Assembly (NCBI RefSeq): GCF_050529585.1
Contig: NZ_CP172882.1
Span: forward strand, 2,728,001 to 2,792,000
Length of the DNA stretch: 64,000 nt
Direction: 5' to 3'
Source of the DNA: Enterococcus_D sp050529585
Lineage (GTDB): Bacteria > Bacillota > Bacilli > Lactobacillales > Enterococcaceae
Of the stretch, positions 17,491 through 26,794 are shown piece after piece; the first letter of the stretch is position 1, and the number at the start of each line of letters is the position of its first letter. The position numbers were made by a program, and so were the translations under genes. The notes below the pieces were generated by a model, which did not search any database, had not been told where the DNA came from, and was given only the letters and a program-made list of their open reading frames with translations.

Positions 17491-17856
17491 ACATGGAAAG
17501 AAATTCAATTTTAATGGTAACAAACGATCATTTTCTTTCGATACTATTATTGTAAATGTTTTGTAAAAAACGAAACCAATTATGAAAAAAATTTTAATAA
17601 TTTATTTGCTAAAAAATCACTTTTTACAAAATAGCGCTTCAAATCATACAATCTCTTCATTGTTTTCTTTTTTTTAGCGCCGATAGCTAAAAAAATCCGA
17701 CTTATATGATATATGCTCCTTTAGCATCATTTTTTTATGGTAAAACCAATTTTTCATCTTCACGCCGATGTGTCATGACAGACTCAACATATCCATTCTA
17801 ACCTGTCGGTTTGACGTGTCAAGATACAACGGTTACTTTGTTTTTTCAACTAAAGC
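17491..17856. other. Long A+T-rich intergenic region
   Basis: No gene seen. It holds the far upstream region of the ABC operon. There is a perfect 10-bp palindrome TGTCATGACA (17771-17780) and a nearby TTGAC-GT-GTCAA inverted repeat (17811-17822), possible protein binding sites but of unknown meaning. Confidence 0.5.
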
Positions 17857-17895
17857 ACAAAAATAGAACGCCCCTCATAAAAGGTGACGTTCTTC
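17857..17895 (-). terminator. Terminator of the ABC-F gene
   Basis: GAACG...CGTTC arms with an inner CCCT/AGGT-type stem, followed by TATTTTTG on the minus strand. Confidence 0.65.
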
Positions 17896-17904
17896 AAAAG
17901 TGAA

Positions 17905-19407
17905 TCATGATTCGTTTGGCATACGCAATACGACTTGTTTTGTTGTTACTTGATCAAGAAAATAACGGTCATGTTCAACGATCACCATCGTTGGTTCTAC
18001 TAACGCGATGACTTCAGCCAATTGTTGTTGGTTGAACACATCTAAATAGTTCAACGGTTCATCCCAAATGAAAAGATCAGCCGGGGTAGCCAATGATTTC
18101 GCCAACTCGACCCTTTTGCGTTGCCCCATGCTCATTTTTTCGATTGGTGTATGAAACACGGATCGTTCTAAACCTAATTTTTTGAGATTACTCAGAAGAT
18201 CTTGATAAGCAATGCCCTTTTCTTCAGCAAAAAGAGCTAATGTACCTTGATTGTCTTCATAGTTTTGTCTGACACGACTCACTTTGATATTGTGGGCCAG
18301 TTGCATATTCCCAGTGACTTGACCTGCAAATTGGCCAAAAATCGCTTGAATCAAACTCGATTTACCTGAGCCATTTGGTCCTTCGATCCCTAAGCGTTCC
18401 TTGTGTCTTAAAGCAAATGTGATTGGTTCAAACAAAGGGCGCTCATAACTCAATTGTAAATTTTCTGCTTGGAGCAATACGTCATGATGACTCGTTAATG
18501 GATACATTTTCAACGGATCAATGTGTTCAATATCCTTCAACAAAGACGATTTTTCTTGAATTTGATCATCCATCCGTTTGACAATGGCTTTTGAACGTTT
18601 CATGGTTCGTGCTGCACGGGCACCGATTGCACCGGTATCGAAAATACCACCACTGCCTTTTTTGTTAGGAGAACCCAATTTGTCACGCTCCCGCCCCCGC
18701 GACCATTCTGCTTTCTCTGCTGCCGTTTGCTGCAGACGACCGATTTCTTTTTTTATTTTCTTATTTTGCTCTTGCTCGTAAGCATCTTTTTGCTGTTTTT
18801 GTGTTTCATAAATCGTGTAATTGCCTTTGTACAGAACCAATTGACTTTTTTCGATTGCCAACACATGATCAACGACATCGTCAATAAATTGACGATCATG
18901 GCTGACCACGATAAAACCAGTTTTTTGCTGTAGATAGGACGCCACATGGCCTCGACTCGTGATATCCAAATGGTTGGTCGGTTCATCGATCAATGGAAAG
19001 TTTTCCTCGTCAACAAATAATCGCGCCAAACGGACTTTTGTCTGCTCGCCTCCTGATAACGTATCAAATGGCCGCCACAGCACATCTGGTGCTGTTTGAA
19101 GCAAATTCAATTCTCGTTCTAAGCGCCACAACTCCACATCCCCAGATTCTTGCAAGACATGATAAGTCAATTGCTGGGGGTCATGGATGGTTAAAGGAAA
19201 GTAGACAAACGTTTGCCCGTGATTGATTTCACCACTATAAGGCAATTGATTTTGCAGCAAACGCAACAAAGTCGTTTTGCCGCGGCCATTTCGGCCCAAT
19301 AAGCCTAATTTCCAAGTGGTATCGATCGTTAAATTGGTTCGATCAAATAATAGTTGTTCTTGGCTGTCAAAGCCAAAAGTTAAATTCTTGATATTGATTG
19401 TAGTCAT
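17905..19407 (-). CDS. ABC-F ribosomal protection protein, Lsa family
   Basis: 500 aa, the Lsa length (Lsa(A) is 498). Two ATPase domains without membrane segments: Walker A GRNGRGKT (38-45), signature LSGGEQ (117-122), Walker B DEPTNHLD (141-148), a long charged linker (about 190-300) with AIGARAARTMKRSK, then GPNGSGKS (343-350) and the Lsa-type second signature MSMGQRKR. Lsa proteins displace lincosamides, streptogramin A and pleuromutilins from the ribosome. I chose the ATG at 19407, with GAGGTG upstream, over one 14 codons earlier. A leader of about 210 bases precedes it, so drug-responsive attenuation is likely. The actual resistance spectrum cannot be read from sequence. Confidence 0.9.
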   Translation of the reverse strand: MTTINIKNLTFGFDSQEQLLFDRTNLTIDTTWKLGLLGRNGRGKTTLLRLLQNQLPYSGEINHGQTFVYFPLTIHDPQQLTYHVLQESGDVELWRLERELNLLQTAPDVLWRPFDTLSGGEQTKVRLARLFVDEENFPLIDEPTNHLDITSRGHVASYLQQKTGFIVVSHDRQFIDDVVDHVLAIEKSQLVLYKGNYTIYETQKQQKDAYEQEQNKKIKKEIGRLQQTAAEKAEWSRGRERDKLGSPNKKGSGGIFDTGAIGARAARTMKRSKAIVKRMDDQIQEKSSLLKDIEHIDPLKMYPLTSHHDVLLQAENLQLSYERPLFEPITFALRHKERLGIEGPNGSGKSSLIQAIFGQFAGQVTGNMQLAHNIKVSRVRQNYEDNQGTLALFAEEKGIAYQDLLSNLKKLGLERSVFHTPIEKMSMGQRKRVELAKSLATPADLFIWDEPLNYLDVFNQQQLAEVIALVEPTMVIVEHDRYFLDQVTTKQVVLRMPNES

Positions 19408-19620
19408 ACACATCACCTCGTATCTATCCTCTAGGACAGATGGGGCCAAAAGATATTTTCAGAATCAACTTCATTTAAAGGTACACAAAAAGGACCTACC
19501 ATCAAAAGAGTAGCCAATCCTGAAAATCTGCACACTCTCCCCTGAGCGGTTCAAGTGTTATGCAGCTTTCAACAATTGGTTACTTTTTCAATGGAAGATC
19601 CCTCACTTCATTTATTAATG
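19408..19620 (-). promoter_or_regulatory. Long structured leader of the ABC-F gene with a possible short ORF
   Basis: About 210 bases lie between the promoter and the start codon. Two pairings are evident: 19455-19462 with 19520-19527 (8 bp, perfect) and 19509-19518 with 19575-19584 (9 of 10). A 23-codon ORF (19431-19502, minus) starts between the arms and ends 23 bases before the gene, but it lacks a good ribosome site. Antibiotic-responsive attenuation through leader peptides is known for ABC-F genes; here it is inferred. Confidence 0.45.
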
Positions 19621-19625
19621 CCAAC

Positions 19626-19655
19626 AGTATAGCATGCTTGATTCTCCAAAAGCAA
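19626..19655 (-). promoter_or_regulatory. Promoter of the ABC-F gene
   Basis: On the minus strand TTGCTT, 18 bases, TATACT, also with a TGC before the -10 (extended -10). Confidence 0.6.
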
Positions 19656-19778
19656 ACATTTTCTTCTCGAGCAAATCTAGCTTGGCACCAATAGATGTAA
19701 ATAAAATAAAAATTTTTCCTTCACAAAGTTGCAAAAATCACTTATTTAAAATCACTAAAAAAAAACATCTGAATATAC

Positions 19779-19811
19779 AAAAAAACCACCAGGTTGGTTA
19801 GTCCCGGTGGC
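19779..19811 (-). terminator. Terminator of the 142-aa gene
   Basis: CCACCGGG...CCTGGTGG stem followed on the minus strand by seven T. Confidence 0.75.
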
Positions 19812-19823
19812 AAAAGGAGTAAA

Positions 19824-19889
19824 ATGAAAAATAAAAAGGTTGTTGGTTGTGGCTTTATTATAGCGCCGTTTTTATTATTAATCATGTGA
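19824..19889 (+). CDS. Possible tiny hydrophobic peptide (21 aa) or gene remnant
   Basis: MKNKKVVGCGFIIAPFLLLI is followed by one Met and a stop. The ATG has AAAGGAG 5 bases upstream, an ideal ribosome site. The Lys-rich start and hydrophobic tail look like the beginning of a membrane protein, so it may be the surviving 5' end of a larger gene. No promoter is evident and a hairpin for the opposite strand lies directly upstream. Confidence 0.3.
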   Translation: MKNKKVVGCGFIIAPFLLLIM

Positions 19890-19938
19890 ATAACATAACA
19901 TTTAAATTAAATAACTCTTGTTTAAGCGTTTTTATTTA

Positions 19939-20367
19939 TCATTTTTTTAACAATAGTGCTGTCATCCGTTGTATTGCAAATGAAATATCATCTGTAGCTT
20001 GGTCTTGTTTTTGTTCTGCAGCATCAAATGCTTCGGTATCTACACCATCAGCGATACTTAAAATCATTTCATCACAGCCAGCCACATAACTCATATATGC
20101 CCGTTCAAATTTCTTGTGGATCCCCATCACATTTGCTGGTGGGCGCAATTGACTGATTTTTTTCAACATCAATCGATACTTCTCTGTGCCTTCTTTAAAC
20201 GTTTCAGCGATTTCAGCTAAACGTTCTTGTGAAAGGTCTGCTATCTTCTTCTCGTCAATCGCTTGGCGGATTTCTTCATAATTGGGGTGCATGTTTTCCC
20301 CGATCGCTTCAGTTTCTTTGACTAAATCATTGATTGTTTGGACATAATAGCCTAAATTTGGTCGCAC
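19939..20367 (-). CDS. Conserved hypothetical protein (142 aa)
   Basis: Not recognised. It is all-helical and soluble, with no signal peptide; charged throughout and ending LLLKK. The start is a GTG with AGGA 8 bases upstream; no alternative exists since a stop lies four codons before. It is a single-gene unit with its own terminator. Function unknown. Confidence 0.7.
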   Translation of the reverse strand: MRPNLGYYVQTINDLVKETEAIGENMHPNYEEIRQAIDEKKIADLSQERLAEIAETFKEGTEKYRLMLKKISQLRPPANVMGIHKKFERAYMSYVAGCDEMILSIADGVDTEAFDAAEQKQDQATDDISFAIQRMTALLLKK

Positions 20368-20439
20368 AATGGATTCCTACTTTCTTCTGTTGATACTATC
20401 TATTTTACCGTTTCTGCGTAGAAATGGAAAGGTTAAAGA

Positions 20440-20486
20440 AAAACCATTCGTGCAGGCTAGAACAGCTTCTGACACGAATGGTTTAA
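20440..20486. terminator. Terminator of the P-type ATPase gene
   Basis: CCATTCGTG / CACGAATGG stem with T-rich sequence on the minus side (TTTTTCTTT) and a weaker one on the plus side. Confidence 0.75.
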
Positions 20487-20516
20487 TTTTATTGCTTTTT
20501 ATATCTACTGACACAA

Positions 20517-23195
20517 TTATTTGCGGCCCATTGCCCGCTGCACTGCTTTCACGATTTCTACGATCGGAATGATCGCAAAAGATGATCCTAATACGATTCC
20601 CCATTGATACAAATCTAAATGCGCAACGCGGAAAATATCATTCAATCCTGGTACCACAATGATGACCATCATCAATGCAAAGGACAATAAGATTGCCCAG
20701 TTAAAAGCTTTGTTTTTGAAAGGTCCCACGGTAAAGAGTGACTGATAGACTGACTTCACATTGAAGGCATGGAACAATTGCATCAAACCTAATGTAGCAA
20801 AGGCCATCGTTAATGCATCCCCATGGATCTCATTGTAGCTGGCGTGGACTGGCCATTGGATGGCAGACCAATAGACAAAGAGTACTGTCGCAGCTTCTAG
20901 GATCCCTTGATAAATGATACTGCTCATCACACCACCAGAGAAGAAGTTTGAATTACGGCCGCGAGGGGCATGTTTCATCAAATCTTTTTCGGCAGGTTCC
21001 ATACCTAATGCAATCGCTGGGAAGGTATCGGTTACTAAGTTGATCCAGAGTAAATGGATCGGCAGCAATGTATCCCAACCCCAGAGAGTCGCCAAGAATA
21101 GTGTCAACACTTCGCCTAAGTTGGCTGCCAATAAATATTGGATCGATTTTTGGATATTCGAGAAGACTTTACGCCCTTCTTCAACAGCCACAACAATTGT
21201 TGCAAAATTATCATCCGCTAAAACCATATCAGAAGCGCCTTTAGATACTTCCGTACCAGTGATCCCCATACCAACACCGATATCGGCTTGTTTCAACGCA
21301 GGGGCATCATTGACACCGTCACCTGTCATGGCAACGACTTTGCCTTCTTGCTGCCATGCTTTGACGATTCGTACTTTATGTTCAGGAGATACCCGCGCAT
21401 AAACAGAGTACTGGGTAACTTTTTGGGCAAATTCTGCTTCACTCATTTTGTTCAATTCTGCCCCCGTCAAGACAGCAGCGTCATCACCTGGTGTAATGAT
21501 CCCGAGACGACCGGCAATCGCTTCTGCTGTATCGCGATGGTCTCCGGTGATCATGATCGGGCGAATGCCTGCTTCTTTAGCGACTTTCACGGCATCCGCC
21601 GCTTCTGCCCGCTCTGGATCGATCATGCCGACTAGACCTGTAAAAACCAAATCATTTTCAACGATTTCTGATTCAAGGTTTTCAGGTACAGTATCGACAT
21701 ATTTATATGCCATACCTAACACCCGCAAAGCTTGTTTAGCCATATCGGTATTATTCTCCAAAATGACTTGTTTTTGTTGATCGTCCATAGGTACTTCTTG
21801 TCCGTCCAACAATACTTTAGCGGTTCGTCCTAAAAGAACATCTGGAGCACCTTTAACAGCCACAAGATAGCGGCCATCTTCTTGTTGATGAATGGTACTC
21901 ATCAATTTACGATCAGAATCAAAAGGCAGATCTGCCACTCGTGGTTCTTGATCAACCAAATCGCGGACATGAAAACCTTGATCCATCCCAAATTGTACAA
22001 GGGCTGTTTCTGTTGGATCACCAATCAAGTTTCCTTCTTCACCAAATTTTGTATCATTGGCAAAGTTCATAACTTTCAATGCCATATTATCCAAAGGAAT
22101 ATCTTCAGATGCGGCATGTTGGTGATTATTGACATATAGTTTTTCAACGGTCATTTGATTCAATGTCAATGTACCCGTTTTATCTGAAGCAATAATATCT
22201 GTTGCCCCTAAGGTTTCAACTGCTGGCAACTTGCGGATAACTGCATTTCTTTTGGCCATCACTTGCGTACCCAGTGCCAAAATGATTGTTACAATAGCAG
22301 GTAGTCCTTCGGGGATAGCTGCTACTGCTAATGAGATCGATGTCAGTAGCATATCGACCCATGATGTGTTGTTAAAGATTGTACCCACAAAGAACATGAT
22401 AACTGCAATCACAATGATCGCTATCGTTAAGAATTTACCAAGTTCATTCAAATTGCGTTTTAACGGTGTTTCTGTTTCTTGGGCACTAGCGAGCATCCCT
22501 GCGATTTTACCAACTTCCGTCCCCATACCGGTATTGACAACGACCCCTTTACCACGACCATATGTCACATTACTGTTTGAATAAGCCATATTGACTCGAT
22601 CGCCGATACCAACATCAGTTCCCTCAATAACCCTCAGTTCTTTTTCGACTGGTACCGATTCACCAGTCAACGCAGCTTCTTCGATTTTAAGAGAACTTGC
22701 TTCTAATAAACGCAGATCTGCCGGCACGACATCGCCAGCTTCTAACAAGACGATATCCCCTGGCACCAACTCATCGCTCTTAACGGTCACAGTATGCCCA
22801 TTGCGCAAAATATTGGCATTTGGCGTCGACATTTCCCGCAAGGCTTCAATCGCTTGTTCTGCTTTGGCTTCTTGTACTACACCCATGATGGCATTAATGA
22901 TAACAACCGCTAAAATAATGATCGAATCAACAATTTCATGTGAAACGGCTGCTGAGATAATCGCTGCTACCAATAAAACAATAATCATTAAATCTTTGAA
23001 TTGCTCAAAGAATTTTTGTATCATTGATTTTTTCTTACCTTCTTCAAGTTCATTAGGACCATACTCAGACAAACGTTTTTTTGCTTCGTCATTTGTTAAT
23101 CCATTGGGATCAGCTTGCAATTCTTGCAATACCTTTGTGGTATCTTGCGCATAAAAAGCTTGCGACAGTTGTTCTTTTTTGTTTTCTTCCGACAT
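20517..23195 (-). CDS. P-type cation-translocating ATPase (Ca2+/Mn2+ exporter, PII class)
   Basis: 892 aa, about ten membrane segments. PEGLPA in M4, the phosphorylation motif DKTGTLT, TGD and the hinge GDGVNDAPAL are all present, as in SERCA/PMR1-like pumps. It starts with MSEENKKEQLSQAFYA after AAGGAGG; the frame is open 31 codons further up but those lie in the leader. The gene is preceded by a yybP-ykoY riboswitch with terminator, which in lactic acid bacteria controls pumps that export manganese. So Mn2+ (with Ca2+) efflux is the likely job, inferred mainly from that control element. Confidence 0.93.
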   Translation of the reverse strand: MSEENKKEQLSQAFYAQDTTKVLQELQADPNGLTNDEAKKRLSEYGPNELEEGKKKSMIQKFFEQFKDLMIIVLLVAAIISAAVSHEIVDSIIILAVVIINAIMGVVQEAKAEQAIEALREMSTPNANILRNGHTVTVKSDELVPGDIVLLEAGDVVPADLRLLEASSLKIEEAALTGESVPVEKELRVIEGTDVGIGDRVNMAYSNSNVTYGRGKGVVVNTGMGTEVGKIAGMLASAQETETPLKRNLNELGKFLTIAIIVIAVIMFFVGTIFNNTSWVDMLLTSISLAVAAIPEGLPAIVTIILALGTQVMAKRNAVIRKLPAVETLGATDIIASDKTGTLTLNQMTVEKLYVNNHQHAASEDIPLDNMALKVMNFANDTKFGEEGNLIGDPTETALVQFGMDQGFHVRDLVDQEPRVADLPFDSDRKLMSTIHQQEDGRYLVAVKGAPDVLLGRTAKVLLDGQEVPMDDQQKQVILENNTDMAKQALRVLGMAYKYVDTVPENLESEIVENDLVFTGLVGMIDPERAEAADAVKVAKEAGIRPIMITGDHRDTAEAIAGRLGIITPGDDAAVLTGAELNKMSEAEFAQKVTQYSVYARVSPEHKVRIVKAWQQEGKVVAMTGDGVNDAPALKQADIGVGMGITGTEVSKGASDMVLADDNFATIVVAVEEGRKVFSNIQKSIQYLLAANLGEVLTLFLATLWGWDTLLPIHLLWINLVTDTFPAIALGMEPAEKDLMKHAPRGRNSNFFSGGVMSSIIYQGILEAATVLFVYWSAIQWPVHASYNEIHGDALTMAFATLGLMQLFHAFNVKSVYQSLFTVGPFKNKAFNWAILLSFALMMVIIVVPGLNDIFRVAHLDLYQWGIVLGSSFAIIPIVEIVKAVQRAMGRK

Positions 23196-23240
23196 CTTTT
23201 TTCCTCCTTTGTTCTTCCTTCTTTTATTGTACATGAAATG

Positions 23241-23285
23241 AAAAAAAATAGACCTATGTATGCACTGGAACACATACATAAGTCT
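23241..23285 (-). terminator. Riboswitch-controlled terminator
   Basis: AGACTTATGTATG and CATACATAGGTCT pair over 13 positions (one mismatch), followed on the minus strand by eight T within nine bases. Its 5' arm contains the 3' strand of the riboswitch P1 helix, so the two structures are mutually exclusive. Confidence 0.88.
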
Positions 23286-23366
23286 CACTATTTAAGGCAA
23301 CACCAGAAATTTCTTTCAGGATGGTGATGTTGCCGCGGCATAAAATCCGCCAGTTACTCCCTCATG
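23277..23366 (-). promoter_or_regulatory. yybP-ykoY (Mn2+) riboswitch aptamer
   Basis: On the minus strand: CATGAG (P1 5' side), GGGAGTAAC, a purine-rich helix, AACATCACCATCCTGA, a hairpin, TGTTGCC, then GTGAGACTTATG. These are the conserved blocks of the yybP-ykoY family. CATGAG pairs with CTTATG to close P1. The aptamer overlaps the terminator so that ligand binding should allow read-through (ON switch) into the ATPase gene. Assigned by eye. Confidence 0.85.
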
Positions 23367-23384
23367 ATCACATCAATAACAATC

Positions 23385-23413
23385 ATTATACTAAATACTT
23401 TCTAAACTTACAA
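23385..23413 (-). promoter_or_regulatory. Promoter of the riboswitch/ATPase transcript
   Basis: On the minus strand TTGTAA, 17 bases, TATAAT, starting about 15 bases before the aptamer. Confidence 0.7.
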
Positions 23414-23442
23414 TTGAATCTCGTGAAGTCAACCAAAAGAAG

Positions 23443-25449
23443 CTAAGCGATAACGGCGCCATTTGGCATGCCTTTTGGTGCATCGACGATTTCTAACCGA
23501 CCTTCAGCATCTTCAGCCGATAAAATCATCCCTTGACTGACTTGTCCCCGCATTTTACGCGGTTTCAGATTGGCAACGATCACGACTTTTTTTCCGATCA
23601 ATGCTTGTGGATCTGGATAAAACTCGGCCACACCAGATAAAATCTGGCGGTCTTGATCATCACCAGCAGCAAGACGAAATTGCAGTAATTTATCTGCGCC
23701 TTTGACTTTCTGACAATCGATCACTTCCGCTACTTTCAATTCGATTTTATCAAAGTCGTCATATTTGATTTCTTCTTTATCGGATTGCAACTTGGTTTCT
23801 TCAGGATCCCATTTGACAGTTTCCTCTGGTCCTTGGGTACCTTCAGCCATTTTCTTTTGAATATAGGCAATTTCTGTTTCAAGTTCCAAACGAGGGAAAA
23901 TCGGTGTGCCTTTGGCAACCACTTTGGTACCGCTAGGGAATTCACCAAAACGCAAATCTTTCAGATCCATCGTTTCTACAGCTAAGCCTAATTGCGTAAA
24001 AATATTGGTTGGTGTTTCTGTCATCACTGGTTGCAGTAAAATCGCCACGATACGCAAACTTTCTGCCAAATGGACCATCACACTGTTTAACTCAGCCTTG
24101 CGTTCTTCTTCTTTGGCTAAGACCCATGGTTGGGTTTCATCGATATATTTATTGGCTCTTGAAATCAATGTCCAAACTTCAGATAATGCTGTGCTGAATT
24201 CCATTTTGTCCATTGCTTCATGATAGCGGCCAACGACATTGGCAGCAGTTGTTGATAATTCACTGTCAAATGGCGTAACTTTAGAGGCATAGTCTGGCAC
24301 TAGTCCATCACAATATTTATTGATCATAGCGACTGTTCGATTCAAAAGATTGCCTAAATCATTGGCAAGATCATAGTTCAAACGTGACACAAAGTCTTCT
24401 GGCGTGAAGACACCGTCACTACCGAATGGTACGGCCCGCAATAAATAATAGCGTAAGGCGTCCAAGCTGTATCGTTCCACCAACATTTCTGGATAAACGA
24501 CGTTGCCTTTAGATTTCGACATTTTGCCATCTTTCATCATCAACCACCCATGACCAAAGATTTTCTTAGGTAATGGCAAATCTAATGCCATCAACATGAT
24601 TGGCCAATAAATCGTATGGAAACGAACGATTTCTTTGCCGACCATATGAACATCGGCTGGCCAGAATTTTTGGAACAATGAATCATCGTCCGTTCCATAG
24701 CCTAGCGCAGTGATATAGTTGGATAGTGCATCGATCCAAACATAGACCACATGTTCAGGACTGGCAGTGACTGGAATCCCCCATGTGAAGGTTGTTCTTG
24801 AAACGGCCAAATCTTCTAAGCCTGGTTTGATAAAGTTATTCAGCATTTCGTTCTTACGAGATTCTGGCTGGATGAACTCTGGATGTTCATCATAGTATTG
24901 GACTAATCGGTCTGCATATTTGCTCATGCGGAAGAAGTAAGATGATTCTTTGACCAACTCTACTTCATGGCCACTTGGCGCTTTCCCACCGATCACCTTG
25001 CCTGCTTCATCACGAAAAACTTCTGCCAGTTGGGTTTCAGTAAAATATTCTTCATCTGATACAGAATACCAGCCTTCATATTCCCCTAGATAAATATCGC
25101 CTTGGTCAAGCAGTTGTTGGAAAATCTGTTGCACAGATTTTTTGTGGTAATCGTCAGTTGTGCGGATAAACTTGTCATAACTGATATCAAGTGTTTTCCA
25201 TAACTTTTTGACATCAGCTGCCATTTTATCTACATATTCTTGCGGATCAACGCCTAATTCTTCTGCTTTTTTTTCGATTTTTTGACCGTGTTCGTCGACA
25301 CCAGTCAAATAAAACACATCAAAGCCCATCAAGCGTTTGTAACGTGCTACTGCATCGCACGCAATGGTCGTATATGAGTTTCCGATATGTAATTTGCCGC
25401 TTGGATAATAGATTGGCGTCGTGATATAAAATGTTTCTTTTTCAGCCAT
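23443..25449 (-). CDS. metG: Methionine--tRNA ligase
   Basis: 668 aa. Class I synthetase with the HIGN motif (21-24), KMSKS (near residue 300) and a C-terminal EMAP-type tRNA-binding domain (about 560-668, KIELKVAEV...). It charges initiator and elongator tRNA-Met. The form lacks the zinc-binding cysteine cluster of the E. coli type and fits the Firmicute MetG. The ATG has AAGGAGGA 9 bases upstream. Confidence 0.97.
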   Translation of the reverse strand: MAEKETFYITTPIYYPSGKLHIGNSYTTIACDAVARYKRLMGFDVFYLTGVDEHGQKIEKKAEELGVDPQEYVDKMAADVKKLWKTLDISYDKFIRTTDDYHKKSVQQIFQQLLDQGDIYLGEYEGWYSVSDEEYFTETQLAEVFRDEAGKVIGGKAPSGHEVELVKESSYFFRMSKYADRLVQYYDEHPEFIQPESRKNEMLNNFIKPGLEDLAVSRTTFTWGIPVTASPEHVVYVWIDALSNYITALGYGTDDDSLFQKFWPADVHMVGKEIVRFHTIYWPIMLMALDLPLPKKIFGHGWLMMKDGKMSKSKGNVVYPEMLVERYSLDALRYYLLRAVPFGSDGVFTPEDFVSRLNYDLANDLGNLLNRTVAMINKYCDGLVPDYASKVTPFDSELSTTAANVVGRYHEAMDKMEFSTALSEVWTLISRANKYIDETQPWVLAKEEERKAELNSVMVHLAESLRIVAILLQPVMTETPTNIFTQLGLAVETMDLKDLRFGEFPSGTKVVAKGTPIFPRLELETEIAYIQKKMAEGTQGPEETVKWDPEETKLQSDKEEIKYDDFDKIELKVAEVIDCQKVKGADKLLQFRLAAGDDQDRQILSGVAEFYPDPQALIGKKVVIVANLKPRKMRGQVSQGMILSAEDAEGRLEIVDAPKGMPNGAVIA

Positions 25450-25630
25450 GGACAGGTGTCCTCCTTCTGTCGAATAAAGTGTATACTAAGGTAGTATACC
25501 ACAATTCAAGACCAGTTTTTTCTTTTTTTGTTCGGAAAAAATCCGCGGTAGTACTGATTTTTTGCTCCTTTGATAAATAGCCGTGGTATTTGCTATAATA
25601 GAGGAAAATCCCTTTTTGAAAGGATCTATG

Positions 25631-25903
25631 ATGTCTAAATCAAACACACGCATGTTTTGGCTTTCGATTGGATTGACCGCCTTCCATTTGATTGGGTCAA
25701 GTTATTATCCCTATTTTTATGCCTATTTTAACGGGCAAAATCAAGCAGCAGCTTTTGCAGCAATCACCACGGTCCTTCGTATCCTCCTTTTAAGTTGGAT
25801 TGCCTATTGCGGGTATCGGGCACTGCACCAGCAAAAACGTTTGACTTGGTTATATGCCGCCTTATTTTTTGTGAACTTGATTTGCCCTTACTTTTTTAAT
25901 TAA
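25631..25903 (+). CDS. Small membrane protein of unknown function
   Basis: 90 aa with three hydrophobic segments (about 8-27, 38-58, 67-88) and a short cytoplasmic loop with QQKR. The ATG at 25631 has AAAGGA 6 bases upstream. It is separated from the Nudix gene by 55 bases in the same direction. No family recognised. Confidence 0.65.
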   Translation: MSKSNTRMFWLSIGLTAFHLIGSSYYPYFYAYFNGQNQAAAFAAITTVLRILLLSWIAYCGYRALHQQKRLTWLYAALFFVNLICPYFFN

Positions 25904-25958
25904 TGGCAGCTTTTTCTAGCAAGCTACCCCTACAAATGAATCTATGCAGGAGAAAACG

Positions 25959-26789
25959 ATGAAAGAATTTACCTCTAAATCAGCGGAAAAACATTACTAT
26001 GAGCAAGAAGCCTCAGAAGCGGCATTTCTTGCTTGGTACAAAGAACAGGATCAACCAAAGTACGAAAAACCTTCGGTAACAGTCGATATGGTGTTGATGT
26101 GTTACAACAAAGAAGAAGAACAATTGAAAATTGCCTTGATCCAGCGCAAAGGCCACCCGTTTCGTAATTCATGGGCATTACCTGGGGGGTTCGTCAATCC
26201 GCAAGAGTCAACGGGAGATAGTGTCATCCGTGAGACCAAGGAAGAGATCGGCGTCAAGATTTCCAAACAAAATATTGAGCAGCTGCATACCTTTAGTACA
26301 CCAGACCGCGATCCGCGGGGCTGGGTGATCACAGTCAGTTATTTGGCTTTTATCGGTGAAGAACCACTAAGCGCAGGAGATGATGCCAATCAGGTGCGTT
26401 GGTTTGCTTTAGAACGCAAAGGCCAACAACTCTATTTAAGCAGTGGTGAGATCGAGATCATCTTAGATATGCAGTCTGGGGATTCAACTGGCAAAGATAC
26501 GCTGGCCTTTGACCATAGTGCGATCATTCTGAAAGCATTCCGACGGGTAGCCAACAAGATGGAACACGAACCGCAGGTCCTTTTGGTTTTAGGAAATGAT
26601 TTCACGATCACAGAAGCCCGTAAAGTCTTTGCCAAATTTTTAGGCATCGACTTCAAACTCATCGATCATTCAAATTTCAAAAAATCAATGTTGCAATATT
26701 TTATCGAAGTCGGTGAAAAACCTGTTGGTATCGGCCGTCCTTCAAAAATCTATCGCTTGAATGATGATGTATTGGGCAATAAAATGTAA
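25959..26789 (+). CDS. Nudix hydrolase domain protein with C-terminal winged helix (NrtR-like)
   Basis: 276 aa. The Nudix box is complete: G77, E83, R91-E92 and E95-E96 with GV at 98-99. The C-terminal third (about 195-270; RRVANKMEH..., FAKFLG..., GRPSKIYRLN) is the winged helix found in NrtR, the ADP-ribose-responsive regulator of NAD metabolism. The intact Nudix box means hydrolytic activity is also possible. The start ATG is 6 bases after AGGAG, five codons inside the longest frame. Confidence 0.85.
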   Translation: MKEFTSKSAEKHYYEQEASEAAFLAWYKEQDQPKYEKPSVTVDMVLMCYNKEEEQLKIALIQRKGHPFRNSWALPGGFVNPQESTGDSVIRETKEEIGVKISKQNIEQLHTFSTPDRDPRGWVITVSYLAFIGEEPLSAGDDANQVRWFALERKGQQLYLSSGEIEIILDMQSGDSTGKDTLAFDHSAIILKAFRRVANKMEHEPQVLLVLGNDFTITEARKVFAKFLGIDFKLIDHSNFKKSMLQYFIEVGEKPVGIGRPSKIYRLNDDVLGNKM

Positions 26790-26794
26790 CATGT

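Noticed and set aside
927..17840. Repeated word AACGGTTACTT in three intergenic places (near 927, 6164 and 17828)
   Set aside because: An 11-13 base word recurring in 64 kb is expected by chance, and the contexts share nothing.
21288..21635. Long plus-strand frames opposite the P-type ATPase, metG and other genes
   Set aside because: They are antisense shadows of strongly conserved genes, without ribosome sites or family resemblance.
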